A stretch of 64,000 bases of DNA, from positions 39,925 through 103,924 of the forward strand of contig JAECUM010003711.1 of NCBI GenBank assembly GCA_016617855.1, read 5' to 3'. Below are positions 11,455 to 26,049 of this stretch, one piece after another. Position 1 is the first letter of the stretch, and the number at the start of each line of letters is the position of its first letter. The translations under genes and the position numbers were made by a program. The stretch comes from Megalonaias nervosa. Lineage: Eukaryota; Mollusca; Bivalvia; Unionida; Unionidae. The notes under the pieces were generated by a model. It did not search any database. It saw only the letters and a list, made by a program, of their open reading frames with translations, and was not told the DNA's origin.

Positions 11455-12690
11455 CCTATGTGTGAGTTGGGGCGTGGACGCTACCGTGAGTTTGCGCAAC
11501 TGTTTGGTTGTGATTTAATTGTGTCAGAGATGTTTTATTTGAATGAAAGTTCTTTTTCGATTTTATTTTATCGATAATTAACATTAAGTTTCAACATTTT
11601 CAAATATATCGACTTTTCTTGCATACTTCATACTTGTATTTTAAAATGCATTAATGGAGCAGATAATCGGGTCGGGGTGGATGGGATCCTGTCGGTAATG
11701 TAATAGCTGCCGATTTATTCAACCCAGTTGTTGGAGCTTTAGAGTGTTGCCATTTTTATCTATCTAATTTAGAAAAATAATGTTTTGGTAGTTTTTATGT
11801 GACATCCACTACTGGAAATCTGGATAGGCCAAGTATTAATATTAGTACTAAATGAAATACATGCACAGAAAATAGATCTAGATCTGAAATCACCGATCCG
11901 TTTGGACACAGAATTTAAAAGATTGATGTAGCTATTAAGCTAGCAATGTAAACTTGAAACGACTTTAAATTTAAGAAATATTTTACTTCCTTTAAAATAA
12001 CTCATCTTGAAATTTAATAATATTTGCCTTTTTTAATTTATTCAGGCGTTGAGAATATTTTGACTTCAGGACAGATATTACCTGAAGTAAAGCAGTGTTA
12101 TCAGTAATAACGTTCCGTCTAGTTATATATTGAAATGTATAACTGGTCAAAGATGCAGGTATAGAAGTGTTGTCTATGACCTATTAGAAAAGCTACTTAA
12201 TGTTACAATATATGAGTATATCACAATATTGCTTCCGCTGCTCTGAGAATCATTGTCCAACGCTCAGTTCACTGTCTTGGATATTGATTGTTGCTAAAAT
12301 ATGTAGTTTGTCTTTATGGAACTATATATAGAACTGAGATAATTGATAAATAAAAAAAGTACGGTAACTTTAATTAGCACGTAAATTACTGTCTTTTATT
12401 TGTTACTTGCTTAGTACCACGAGAATTCGGCACGCCTATATATATGACTCTGAGAATTACTAAGATATTATCCCTGTCAGGCCATCTACTCTAGGTAGGT
12501 TCTTATCTAGAGACACGGGTATTGAAATTACAATTTTAATATTTAGTATAGGCTAATAAAAGGTAAAAGTTAAACCATTTTGTAGGATTTGGATGAAAAG
12601 AAAACCGATTCATGTCAGTTTTTAAATATCGGTATGAATATTTTGACCACGAAGAACAGAAAATCGAACTATAGCGCATATATTTAAAAC
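11455..12690. other. non-coding interval
   Basis: No gene or recognisable repeat; AT-rich sequence with scattered short frames only. Confidence 0.5.
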
Positions 12691-12699
12691 AAAACTCGA

Positions 12700-12962
12700 C
12701 ATTGGACATCCAATTTTCAACCAGCGCTGTGTAATTCAACAGACGAAATCTAAATAAGCAACATATAAAATGGAACTTTCAACATAAACTCTTTGAACCA
12801 ATATGTAAATTAGGAATTCTCGACGTATGACATTGAAATTTCAACCACCGCCATATAATTCAAACGACAATCTAAAACCTCGATATAGAAAACATAACTT
12901 TCAACCACTACTGCTTAATTCAACAGATGCAATCTAAAATCTCGACCTAGAAAATGGAACTT
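12700..12962. repeat. degenerate tandem repeat, about 60-bp core unit
   Basis: Three related blocks begin at about 12712, 12838 and 12899. Each reads TTTCAACCA, a short variable part, TAATTCAA, then AATCTAAA and a segment ending AAAATGGAAC or a near variant. The spacing is irregular because extra sequence (about 12770-12837) separates the first two. Unknown satellite-like or exapted repeat. Confidence 0.5.
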
Positions 12963-13367
12963 TAAGGACAAGAATTTTTGATACAACACGTGAAATTGGA
13001 ATTCTGGAATTCAACGGCAACGATCTCATTGACTAGCTTTTGTCCGCTACGGCGCGTCATATAAATCCTTCATTACCAAAAATCTGTCTGTAATCTTCGT
13101 GACAGCCGATGATGATTTCACATACATCAGATAGTTCGTGTTGAACAGGATCAACGATATGAGTGTGAATGCTTCCATGGTATACGCCTTGCATTCTCCA
13201 ATCGTCAACATTCTACATATCTTGATTGTGGTTGAGAACAGGAGAAACCATGAGACGAGTGGCTTGTATTTATAGTCTAAGGTAGGATCGAAACCAATCC
13301 AAAGTCGCCTTACAAAATCCAGTCTAAACGGAGAGCTTCTCTCTTCCAAACAGAAGAGAGCGCTGTG

Positions 13368-13390
13368 TGACGTCACATACAGTATATAAA
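13368..13390 (+). promoter_or_regulatory. CRE plus TATA box promoter candidate
   Basis: A perfect palindromic CRE (TGACGTCA, 13368-13375) lies 7 bp before TATATAAA (13383-13390), followed about 30 bp on by AGTCCGCAGTTCA, a plausible initiator zone. This looks like a functional RNA polymerase II core promoter reading rightwards towards the element D polymerase. The assignment to that gene is inference. Confidence 0.45.
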
Positions 13391-14057
13391 CGCGACAGCA
13401 TTAGTCCGCAGTTCATCAACGCGACATAGTTTGAGTATAACTGAAACTAGGAATACCTTTCACCTTCACCGCTTTCTCCCTAGGTACCTCGGGTAGAAGA
13501 GTTTTTGAGGTGAAGGAAGAATTGAAGAAATTTTTACAACAGAAGAAAGAAGTAGAACAAGCATTGTTATATAACAACAGCAAGATGAGGAAAGAAGAAA
13601 AATAAGAAGAAGCGAAGAGAAAGTGCGAACTAGCAGGACAGAAGAATGATGGTGAAAACTAAACGTTATGTGTGCTAAAAGACAGAGTTAAGGTATCTCA
13701 GACAAATGTGTCAGACATTTTTAATTCGGCCCAAGAGAAAGAGGGTCTCACGTGCCAAGCATTCCAACCCAACCATCACTACATCTACGCTCACTACCGC
13801 TGAAATGCCATTAGCAGTAGTGACCACTACTAAAGCATCCTCAATTACAGGAGAAGAAGCACGACTTGAGAAAAGCGATATGTTACTAACTATTGCCGAA
13901 TCAAGTAAAACTTTAATCCTTTTTAACATGATGTTTGAAATGTGTGCGTTTGTGCTTATCCATAGTATAAAAATCAAGTCAAAGAAACATTTACGTTTTC
14001 TTTTTTGTGTATTCTGTTTTTGAAATCAAAATGAAAATTCACAACACATCATTAAAG

Positions 14058-14113
<56 letters not shown>

Positions 14114-14566
14114 GAATATCTTCATTGGCACGGGTTCTTCCTCGTCCTCACTTTCGGAAGATCGCTCCTCTTCTTTCTTTTGTTTGTTCCCTTTTTGTTT
14201 CTTAGGGAACATCTGAAGACCAATGTTCTTTCTCCTGACAATAACAGGTATCTTGACCTCTGGCTCTCTTTTCTCCTGTCGTTCCTTTACATTGACGATG
14301 TGGGTATTTCTGGAGCCCAATGTCCCTTTTCCTGACAGATATAGCAAGTATCGTAACTTTTATCTTGAGAATAAGAGTAGTCCGTCATCTTCCCTGAAGT
14401 ATACTTTCGTATGACGCTCTTCAAAGGTTTTACCAGAAGGGTAAGCTATGTTGACTCTTCCGTCTTGACTGTATGAGAGCTGAAGGAATACACTGACTCT
14501 AAGACACTAACCCAATGTGTTGGTGCCAGCTGCGTGTAGAAATGAGCTAAAGGAGAGTTTGCAATC
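13391..14566. other. upstream region of element D with weak frames and a TC microsatellite
   Basis: Contains a (TC)n tract at about 14063-14110. On the minus strand near 14290-14345 there is a CYICQEKGHW stretch resembling a retroviral-type zinc knuckle whose last Cys is missing, followed by a Lys/Glu-rich charged region. Frames are short and broken. No confident gene. Confidence 0.35.
14063..14110. repeat. (TC)n microsatellite
   Basis: About 24 uninterrupted TC units. Confidence 0.95.
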
Positions 14567-16942
14567 ATGATGAAACGACCGCACCATCTAAGTGAGAAAG
14601 GAGAAGAAAGTAAGAGGCAACGATGTGACATATCGCCTAACACACGAGAGGAAAAGCTGGTTCAAATCCATAAAAGCGATTTTGAAGACGACATGAGTGA
14701 GCTTGAATCAATACATCTACCCCTTGATCAACAGTGTCTACCTCAAACAAAAGTCAGTCTGTCCCGAAAATTATTACCACATTCGAGAGAAGCAAAAGCG
14801 CACTTTAAGAAAATATAGAACCACGAGTTACACATACACGGTGAAATGTAAAGAGTTCAAGTCTGAATTGCCGCCCCGGAAAGTAGGTTTCATCAGCGAT
14901 TTGTGGGATCCCTTTTTAGCGACACTGAAACAACGAAGCCAAGCCAAAGAAGACGATAGTATGAGATTCTCCATTCATCACGATAGTTTGAAATCGCCTG
15001 TCTGGATCGAGTTGAGTATCCCTCAGAATTAACACCCTCCAAAGTCGTCGACAAAATTCAACAGGTTCATGTATGCGAAGAGGAGTTTCACATCACCTAT
15101 GGAAAAGCTACACTTTACACGACCCACGTTTCCTCTCTTGAAGGGACCGGACCACGCAAAGTGTTATTGGTGGACTACATTCGCAAAACCAAACGCAGAA
15201 TCGTCCAAATTAACAACTCTTCAAGACCACAAGGCTCGAACGTACGTTGACCAGAACGAAACTGCAGAATGGGAAAGAGATTGGCAGAGCATTCGACAAT
15301 CGGACTGACCCAAGCAACGAAAAGAAGCAGAACCCCTGTTGCAACTGACAGGCATATCGAAAGAGATTGTGTGTGGTATTCCTGAACTGCAAAGCTTCAA
15401 GGTGTCTTTGCTCCACGCGACACGTTAAACGTGTATCTTCTGGTGTTTGGAGGACATGATTTCCCAGACAGTAAATACATGCACGTGTATCATGATGATG
15501 AACATTTCGATGCCATTATCAGTATCATTGGATTTCTCCGATACCAAAGGGAAGACAAAAGGATCCAACATGACAAAAACGGGGGCGAAAAGAAAATTAG
15601 AATTCTTTTGGTGGAAGGTTGGGATTTAGAAGATCCCAAGATCCTCTAGGAATTTCATGGATGCTTATTTTACGGATTCCCCACCAGTTTCCCTCAACGA
15701 CACATGAAAAGTCCCTTCTTAGAGTATACCTACAAAGAATTGCACGAGAAAGCATACAAACGACGCCTGAAGTTAGAACAACAAGGATACCTATTGGTAG
15801 AAATGTGGGAGCACGACTACAATCGACGTTTCACAACCGATGCCGAGTTCAGGCGCATTGTCGAAAGTTACTTTGTGTTGGACATGAAACCTCTGGACCC
15901 AAGCGACAATTTGTTTTGAGGACGAACGAATGCCACGCGCATGCTGTACGACGTGGTATAATCTCAGGAAGAAGAAGAAATCAAATACATCCATGTGTGT
16001 TCATTGTATCCTTGGGTGTGCAAATATTGTCGATTTCCTACAGGACACCCACGAATGTTGACGAAGCACATCGACGTGGAACACATTTGTCAATACGAAT
16101 GCTTGATCGAATGCAAAGTCTTACCTCCCACAAACTTTTACTATCCGGTTACCACACCATTGTCAAGGAAAACTGATGTTTTCTTGTGCCGTACCTGTGC
16201 CGAAGCCTGTAACCAAGACTAACTCTGTCAATACACCGAGGAAGAACGCCCTTGGATAGGAACGTGGGTCAGACTGGAATTGTTTTATGCTTTGGATCTG
16301 GGATATATATTGTTGAAAGTCTAGGAAATTTACCGCTTTTCAAACACAGAACTCTATCAAAGGTAGACTACTCCTACAAAAGCATTTTCTCGGGCTACGT
16401 CAACGCATTCCTCAAACTAAAATAAGAAGCCAGCGCCTATCCCTCCAGGTGTCAGACTTCAGAAAAGACAGCATTCAAAGGAAAGTACCGTTCTATCGAA
16501 AGCATCGCTTTAGACCAAGTGGAAAAGAACGAAAGAATACAATCGTTTGCCAAAGTCATGCTCAACTTTTCGTGCGGACAATTGGCACAAAGGCCATGCT
16601 TACCAACGACGGAATACTTGGCAGATTCACACCGCTACTTTGAACTGGTGGACGACAAAAGGAAAACGAATGAAACTCGTGGACATTATTCCTGTAGATT
16701 TGATCTTGGTGAATTACGAAAAAGAGCCAGTTTACACTCCGGACGAATTTGGAAATACCATCATTGCAACCCACGTGACAACCAATGCTCGCTTAAAAAT
16801 GTACTTAATTTTATCATTTTTAAGAGATCGAGCCCTGTACTTTGACACGGACAGTTGCGTCTACATCCATCACAGTGAGACCACTCATCCAGAAATCGAA
16901 AGGGATCGTTTGAGGTATTACGAATCTACGCTCTTAAAATAA
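14567..16942 (+). pseudogene. viral family B DNA polymerase, second lineage (element D), decayed
   Basis: Protein-primed type polymerase fossil spread over several plus-strand frames. Recognisable in order: the segment FLEYTYKELHEKAYKR near 15715; the GRTNAT-type block near 15925; palm motif A CSLYPWVCKY with RFPTGHP at about 15995-16050; a Cys-rich LCRTCAEAC block near 16190; motif B region FAKVMLNFSCGQLAQRP near 16555 (normally with an LNS/WGKFGQR core); and motif C YFDTDSC near 16840. Catalytic aspartates of motif C survive while motif A has the variant HVCSLYP. At least six frameshifts are needed. This lineage is distinct from the polymerases at 80-3733 and 41425-44911, whose motif A reads YLDxNxL. 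Likely a relic of an adintovirus/Polinton-like element; its capsid and integrase genes are not visible nearby. Confidence 0.85.
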
Positions 16943-18137
16943 GTAACAGAAAAGAGTGAAAAGCAGCAAGCTTTGTAAAATTCAACAATTAATTTATTTC
17001 CCTTTTATACAAAGTGAAAATGTACAAGAACATATGGTATTGCGAATTAAATCCAAAAATAATTCAAACTAATTGCAGACACACGTCCTAATAAATTAAA
17101 GTTCTGAATAAAATTCAGTAGAAGTCCAAAATAAATCCAAAACTGAAGGCGATGATGTGTATGTGGTAGCTTGTAGAGTGTTGATGTGTCAACAGTCTTT
17201 GTTGAATCACAGCCATATAATTCCAGGTTTACATTCGCTTTAAACTCCAGTGAATGTCTCTGTCCAAGAATTGTATCAGAGCACTTTTGTATTTCAAGAT
17301 AAATAATCACTTGAATTTAATGATTTGAAGAACTAAATTCCACCCCAACTGGACACAACATATAATACAACTTGAAAGTGCTAGATCTTAAAGCACAACT
17401 GAACATCCTCTCAGTTACAAGATTATATAGTTCTCTACTTTCCTCGGGTCACAATCAGTATTTTCTATTAATAAATAACTATTACCTAATGGAAAATAAC
17501 CTTCTAGGATGATCCTGATTTTTACACAATAAAAATATTAATTATTATTAGAAACCAGAACTTGAACTATGTCAAATACGCTAAGGAAATTTAAAAACCT
17601 AGACCTAGACCCAAATAAACATATTTATCTATATTAATAGTAATTCTGATTTTAAACCCATACACATACAGAATAATTTAGCTATCTATTAGTTGTTTAT
17701 TTTTTTTTATTTAAAAAAAAAGTCAATTCAGGTCAAGCAAAATTGAACTCAATTTTGGACAAGGTCAAGTTCAACATACAATGTTACATTACAATAGCAT
17801 GTAATGAGATTAAAAAGACATCAAAACAACGTAAATAACAATGCAAATTAAATATACATAACAGCGGGCATCGACGATTTAGCACACCGAAGACAAATTT
17901 TGAGTTTTGCTAACGGTGGTCCCAAAAATTACGGCTACCAATACTGAGACCGACAGGTAGAAATGCATAATAACTGCAAATTCAAATGACTGACACTAAA
18001 TTATCGATCTAGTCAAATGGTGAACTTTGGCATAATGAAAGAGGCTCTGCAGTCAGAAGAGGATCAATACTTTTGTGGGACCACCTCTGAGCTTGACAAA
18101 ATTGTAGTTACAAAACCATTAAATCGTCAGTCGCGCT
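16943..18137. other. non-coding interval
   Basis: No credible gene; AT-rich with A/T homopolymers. Nothing recognised. Confidence 0.5.
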
Positions 18138-18817
18138 TTGGGGAAAAAGATCTATGAAATCGTATATCTGAAACGAGTGCGGCTTCCAGACCACAATACT
18201 TTACCGTACGGACACGCCAAGCTTCAGTATAAACAAAAGAAAGACGTCAAAGACCGGCACTTCATTACGACCAGATACAAGCGAGCGAGGGACATAAGTA
18301 CAGTGATAAACTTGAGTTCCATATTGTGCCTTGCGATCACGTCGATGCCGTACTCTTCCATATCATCAATGAAGCACGGCATGGACGCTTTCATACTACT
18401 ACTGCCACCTTAGAATGTGATGCCGTTCGTGTACCTTGCCATTCTACCAGTGAAAGCGATGCCATTTATTACCGTGACTTTGCTTCTTTGCTACTGGAAG
18501 AGATGCAGCATGACCATTTACTATTTTTCAACGTGATGGTGTACGAACACGACCTTACGGATCTCATCCATGCCTGCGCAAACTACTTCCGATACCACCA
18601 CCACCTCATCGATAGAAGAATACACGTTGCCTGTGTCTTTCCTGACTACTGTGACTTTGAAACTCGATTCCAAAAGTTCAAAGGGAAATGGTCTAAATAT
18701 GTGAATGGACCTACACCCATACAATTAGCCAGAACTATATTTATCTACTTGGGAGAAGGAGATAAGTCAAATGCTTCAGTTGTTTTGTGTCACTTCACTA
18801 CGGTAATGGGAGTATAA
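18138..18817 (+). pseudogene. unknown degraded coding region
   Basis: Two overlapping open frames. The longer (about 18326-18817) stays open for 160 codons but has no ATG at its start, so it is probably a fragment. It is rich in His, Asp and Tyr, with a block DAVLFHIINEARHGRFH and a later HACANYFRYHHHLIDRR. I do not recognise the family. Codon use and its position after the element D polymerase suggest it could be another gene of that element, but this is a guess. Confidence 0.3.
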
Positions 18818-18978
18818 AGACTCGGCATACTTGGAACATGCTCGATGGTCTCCGCTTGCTGTCATTACATTCCTTTGGTCGGACTCAAGTAATATTTGTG
18901 TCTACGCTACTTTTCATGCCATGTTTAAGACACCAGATTGGCCATTTACTCTTTGGACTTTATGCCAAATTTAAAAAG

Positions 18979-19230
18979 TTGTTGTTGTTGTTGTGGGGCT
19001 TAACGCCATTTTTCAGCACATGATAGGCTATACATGGCGGCCAGTATTAATGGTGGAGGAAGAAACCGGGAAATCCCCGGAAAGAACCACCGACCCACGA
19101 GAAGCTACTGGCAAGCTTTCTCACATATCCACATTCGCCGAATCTTAGACTCGAACCAACGCAGACAGAGGTGAGATGGCAGTGATCCGTAACGGACAGC
19201 GCTTTAGACCACTCGGCCACTCGGGGCCCC
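18979..19230 (-). mobile_element. tRNA-derived SINE (Meta-SINE-like), copy 1
   Basis: On the minus strand the element begins GGCCCCGAGTGGCCGAGTGG, a tRNA-like A box, with a B box GGTTCGAGTC about 50 bp on. A central domain follows containing TTCCTCCACCAT and CTGGCCGCCATG, then a (CAA)n tail. It is flanked by a perfect 12-bp target duplication AATTTAAAAAGT at 18968-18979 and 19231-19242 (one base shared with the tail). Structure and central domain match the Meta-SINE type known from bivalves and other animals; family naming is from memory. Confidence 0.75.
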
Positions 19231-19770
19231 AATTTAAAAAGTAATATTCAAGGTTTGCCAAGAGAAATGTAAGAGAATATCTACATAGAAGTTTGGACCA
19301 GCCTTGCAAGAGAAAAAAATCTCAATTTGTGATTGTAGAACATTTTTTTAAAAGAAATTTACATATGGAAAGTGAAAGAAGTGAACAAAGAAATTGGATA
19401 TCTCTTTGTCAAGACCGTGTTCTTCAGACCGTATAGCTTTAGAGAGTGTATATAGACATATGTAGAAATAATAATCTTAGTTTATTAAACGGAAGATATT
19501 GTGACGATAGTAATGTTGGTTCTACAACTTTTCAAAATACGTCTGTTATTGACTATTGTTTCCATAAACACTCTGAAATATAATAATTTCTGCATACATG
19601 AACTTCTCATTTCCTTCACAGCTGATCGCTCCTTGTTAATTACTCGTTCTAGTTTTCACAATAGTACCTATTGATGATAATATATTATAATATCACAAAA
19701 ACTGAGATGGCAAGAAAATCGAAAGACAGATTTTATTAAAAATATTAATACTGGCAAAGAAGAAGAGATA

Positions 19771-20009
19771 GTTGTTATTGTTGTTGTTATAGGGTTTAAC
19801 GCCATTATTCAGCACAAGATAGGCTATACATGGCGGCCAGTATAGATGGTGGAGGAAGAACCCGGGAAAACCCCGGAAAGAACCATCGACCGCCGAGAAG
19901 CTACTGGCAAGTTTTCTCACATACTCACATTGGCCGAGCCCGAGACTAGAACCCACGCAGATGTGATCCGTAACGGTGATCGCTTTAGACCATTAAGCCA
20001 CTCGGGGCC
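19771..20009 (-). mobile_element. tRNA-derived SINE (Meta-SINE-like), copy 2
   Basis: Same family and orientation as 18979-19230, with tRNA-like head GGCCCCGAGTGGCTTAATGG, B box GGGTTCTAGTC, the same central domain and a (CAA)n-type tail. It is missing part of the region between the two boxes that copy 1 has. Flanking duplication is weak (AGAGAT). Confidence 0.75.
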
Positions 20010-21080
20010 AACAAAAGAGATGGTAAAGAAGGTTCAGAATGCACATAATTGTATGTAATCCATACATCAGGTGACATCAACAGCCTATATTAATCAATCT
20101 CATCATTATTTAATGTCACTACCTCAGAATGTTTTGTATTAAATATTATAGTATTTGCACATCCTCCAGTTTGCTTGTACCTCCCTAACAACTTTAAAAA
20201 TAAAAAGCATCAAGGATATTAAAAAATGAGCAAAACTTAGTCATATCATTTATCACTTTATGATTTCTAACCTCATTGTTGCCAGGGAGTAACAAATACT
20301 GTCAACTTCTTGGCGTTTCGAATCAAATGGGAGTTTCGTTCGTAACATGGTCGCCATATTTGAAAGGACGACTCTATGTTTTGAAGCAACAGAAGTGACA
20401 TACTTCATTGTCTTTGAAAATCTTAATAATTCCGTAAATTCTGGAGTTACATCTCTTTGAACAAATGTATATAACAATTCCTCCTTTTTATTTGTTCAGG
20501 GTTTTTTTTAGAAATAAAATTAGACATCTTTTTCAATAATTATTACAAACTAATAAACTCTCCATTATATTGTTAGTACTTTCTATGTTTCCAAAGCAAA
20601 ATGAAATAATGGTACATTCAAAAATGTTTTCGATCCATTTTAGTCTTACATATACCCAGCGACAGATTAAGGCCTTCCAGGGCCCTAGGCACTGAAAATA
20701 TTATGGTGCTCCACCCCCACCCCGGACCCTACAAAATGTGAAACTAAAAAAGGACAATATTAAAAGCTAAAAAGTTGGGAAAATACAGTGTTGCTATCAT
20801 TCCAAATTAAAATACTCGTACATGCAGATCGAAATGGTCATATATAATTCATTCAATTTTATCATCAACACTTAATTTGAAATTTTCTGGTGCCTCTGAT
20901 GGGTAATCCGGCTCTGCATATACCATTTCCTGAAGTAAAGCGTGTTTAGTCCATTTTGAATTGCTAATAAGATATGTCATGTTTCTCACAGCCAATGGTA
21001 GAGTAGAGATAAATTATGTCACCAGCTAATCCGATAAATCAGACCCCTAAATCAGTGTTGATAATGTTGTGTCATCAGTC
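20010..21080. other. non-coding interval
   Basis: No gene supported. A 74-codon minus-strand frame at 20253-20477 has no family signal. Confidence 0.5.
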
Positions 21081-21194
21081 AGTCCGATAAATCAGACCCC
21101 TAACTCTGTGTTGATACTGATGGACTATTTGTGGGTCAGACGCACATATCATCCATCAGTATCAACACAGATTTGGGGGTCTGATGTATCGGAC
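21081..21194. repeat. inverted repeat (hairpin) with 43-bp arms
   Basis: Left arm 21081-21123 (AGTCCGATAAATCAGACC...) pairs with right arm 21152-21194 (...GGTCTGATGTATCGGACT) with few mismatches across a loop of about 28 bp. Part of the left arm is also present as a direct copy at about 21030-21065. It may be a small foldback element. Confidence 0.75.
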
Positions 21195-21423
21195 TTGTCA
21201 TCAATAACTGAGAAAATGGATGCTTTAAAGTATTTACAGACATCGATCATCAATTAAAAAGTGTATACATTTATTAAAACAGCTCCTGAGGCGACAACAA
21301 AACAAACATATACAATACATTGGTGCATTCTTACATCATTAAACATCAGTATAAACTGTCACACTGCAGACGTTGTAGCGATATGACTGAAAAACTGTTA
21401 AAGCTACGTTAAAAATCTAAATA

Positions 21424-21424
<1 letters not shown>

Positions 21425-21469
<45 letters not shown>
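21425..21469. repeat. (CA)n microsatellite
   Basis: About 22 CA units without interruption. Confidence 0.95.
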
Positions 21470-21471
<2 letters not shown>

Positions 21472-22576
21472 CTGGTACGTATACACGTATAAAGTCAATA
21501 CACAGCAATACCTACCTATATCTCTTGATCATAAACAGCCACCACACTATCTGTGCAGCACATACAGGTTGAAATGAGAGCTTTTGTGACAACGCGTATG
21601 GGTTCCAATTGTAGCAAAGAGTGCAATTAGCAATAGGCGCCTTCCGACAGAGGGCGCTTGCGATCAAGCATAACATTTTCTCAGAATGGAAAGCCTATTA
21701 CACCTCATACATTTTCCGCTTTCATATGTAAAAAGCCGACATTATTGCATCCGAATGCCTTCAATGTTGAAAAGTTAAATGACTATATTTGGCGTACACG
21801 ACATCGGGGATTTTCACAACGTATTCGGCGAAAATAAATGACAACATAATTTTCCAAAACGAAAAGAAAATCATAAAAAGAACATATGCGGTAACCTAGG
21901 CCTGCTTTTCAAATACTTTGGAGTTCTTTTCACAAGGATAATGGTAAAATGTGTGCGAATAATGTCCTTTCTAAAGGTCACCCATGACAGCAAGAACCGG
22001 CACGTAGTTACCGAAATATGTAAACAATTACAACAGTGCGACATAAATTGGGATTTAAAAAAGCACACGAAAACTTAATTTTATAAAGAAAAAAAACAAA
22101 AAAAACAGAAGTTTATACGAAGGAATCAGATTATGAAAACGTAATGTTAGTCATTATATTAAATGTATTAACAAAGATTTAGTACAACATTTCATGTGTA
22201 ATGTATTTCGAGGTTAGACTCTACATATAGTCGTTTTTCATGTTCTCGTAGGTTCCATAATCTCGCGGTATTCACTATTTTCGTTCTAAATAACACTTGC
22301 ACCATCAAACTTGCCTGCCGTTTAGTCTTGAACCAGACTATCCTTTGTTTATAATGGTAGTTTTATTACAAAGAAGTCTTTGATCATAACTAATAACAAA
22401 TTCTTTAAACAATGTTTTCATTTCTGGAAATAAATAAGAAAAAAATTGTTCAATAGAAAACGTATAAAAGATCTACTTTTCCCTTGACCCAAATCCAAAT
22501 ACAAGTCTAAAACATTTAATTCCTAAGCCGAATCGTCCATCTTTACGAGCCAACCCTATCGCTATGCTAGCCCTAG
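21470..22576. other. non-coding interval
   Basis: No gene or known repeat recognised. Confidence 0.5.
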
Positions 22577-23060
22577 CTATACCTTAGCGGATTGATCAGA
22601 TATTTCAGTGCTTCGGCCTGTGAATTTCATTTGATGCGGAGGCATGCCACCTAATTAATTCTAAATTAATTTTCTTTTTTAAATCTATCCTAGATACTAA
22701 ATTCACTTTTATTCATTGACTTTTAAACTTCGTTGTCAAACTCTGCATTTATTTGTTATGATGTGTTGGATGTCTTGTTAATCATGCTTGTTGAAATGCT
22801 TTATTTATCGTATGTAATATCGGTAAAAAGCTCATTAGAGCTTATGATGAGTTGTTGTTTCAAAGTTACCTTACCTTACCTTACCTTACCCAATCGAAGT
22901 CAATTCCCTCAACCATTTTCGACCGATATACAATGCACCGCTGTTACACGTTATTGATTAGTTTGAATTACATGTACATACTAAGAAAGGAAACTCATGA
23001 AATCCAATAGATGTCGCTACGGCAGATTATTGAAATATCTGATCAATCCGCCAAGGTGTA
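22577..23060. mobile_element. MITE candidate with about 30-bp terminal inverted repeats
   Basis: The left end at 22577-22607 (TATACCTTAGCGGATTGATC then AGATATTTCA) is the near-perfect reverse complement of 23030-23060. The element is about 480 bp and has no coding capacity. Each terminus carries a TA dinucleotide, compatible with a Tc1/mariner-type TA target, but the exact edge cannot be fixed. It contains a short (TTACC)n run at about 22868-22890. Confidence 0.6.
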
Positions 23061-23101
23061 CATATGATGAACATATCGAACATTGGTTAGCAATGATGAA
23101 T

Positions 23102-23590
23102 CACGTCCCGCATGGTTGAAAAGGTCATCGACTCCGTCATGTTTACACGCGTAAAAGCATGATTAATCTTGTTTACAGATCACTCATTGCCAAATAAATA
23201 AATAAATTAAAAAATACAAAGTAGAAAATACGCTCCGTTGTATTGAAACCTTGACGACATCCCATAATGTTGCAATCATGTGTGACTCTATCTTTGGATA
23301 TATTTGATGAGATCCCAAAATATGTAAATGAAATTATACCAGTAATCCATACCAATTACTGCGTTGCTGGAAAACCTGCAATGAATACGTAATAGGTAAT
23401 TAATTCTTATAATTAATAAAGAGGGAACTATAGAAGTGAAAATAGAAGAGTGAGGTCACAGCTGCCTCTAGAAATTATATAATCGATTCCTTTGATAGCA
23501 TGTCCATTAAAGAAACGTAAGTAATTGATTAAACAACAACTGAAATGAAGAATACGAACTTTTGCAAAATAAAATTTGAATACCCCCTCT
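23102..23590 (+). repeat. dispersed repeat, copy 2 (unknown family)
   Basis: Partner of 5621-6090 in the same orientation, starting CACGTCCCGC and ending near a GAAATGAAGAATAC block. It lies 40 bp from the MITE candidate. No coding capacity. Confidence 0.65.
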
Positions 23591-23645
23591 ACACAAAATC
23601 ATTGGTCCATGTATTTAGCACAAACCACCACAAACCTACCGCAAA

Positions 23646-26040
<2,395 letters not shown>

Positions 26041-26049
26041 GCAGACTAT

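Noticed and set aside
13047..13376. 109-codon minus-strand frame with a hydrophobic segment.
   Set aside because: It begins with GTG rather than ATG, overlaps the CRE/TATA promoter and matches no family I know; no support beyond openness.
19047..19232. 61-codon minus-strand frame beginning MGPRVAEWSKAL.
   Set aside because: Lies entirely within a SINE; no protein role.
18979..20009. tRNA genes suggested by A and B boxes.
   Set aside because: The cloverleaf is not complete, and both copies carry the same long SINE body and a CAA tail.
22866..22890. (TTACC)n run as telomeric repeat.
   Set aside because: Pentamer, only a few units, not a known animal telomere repeat.
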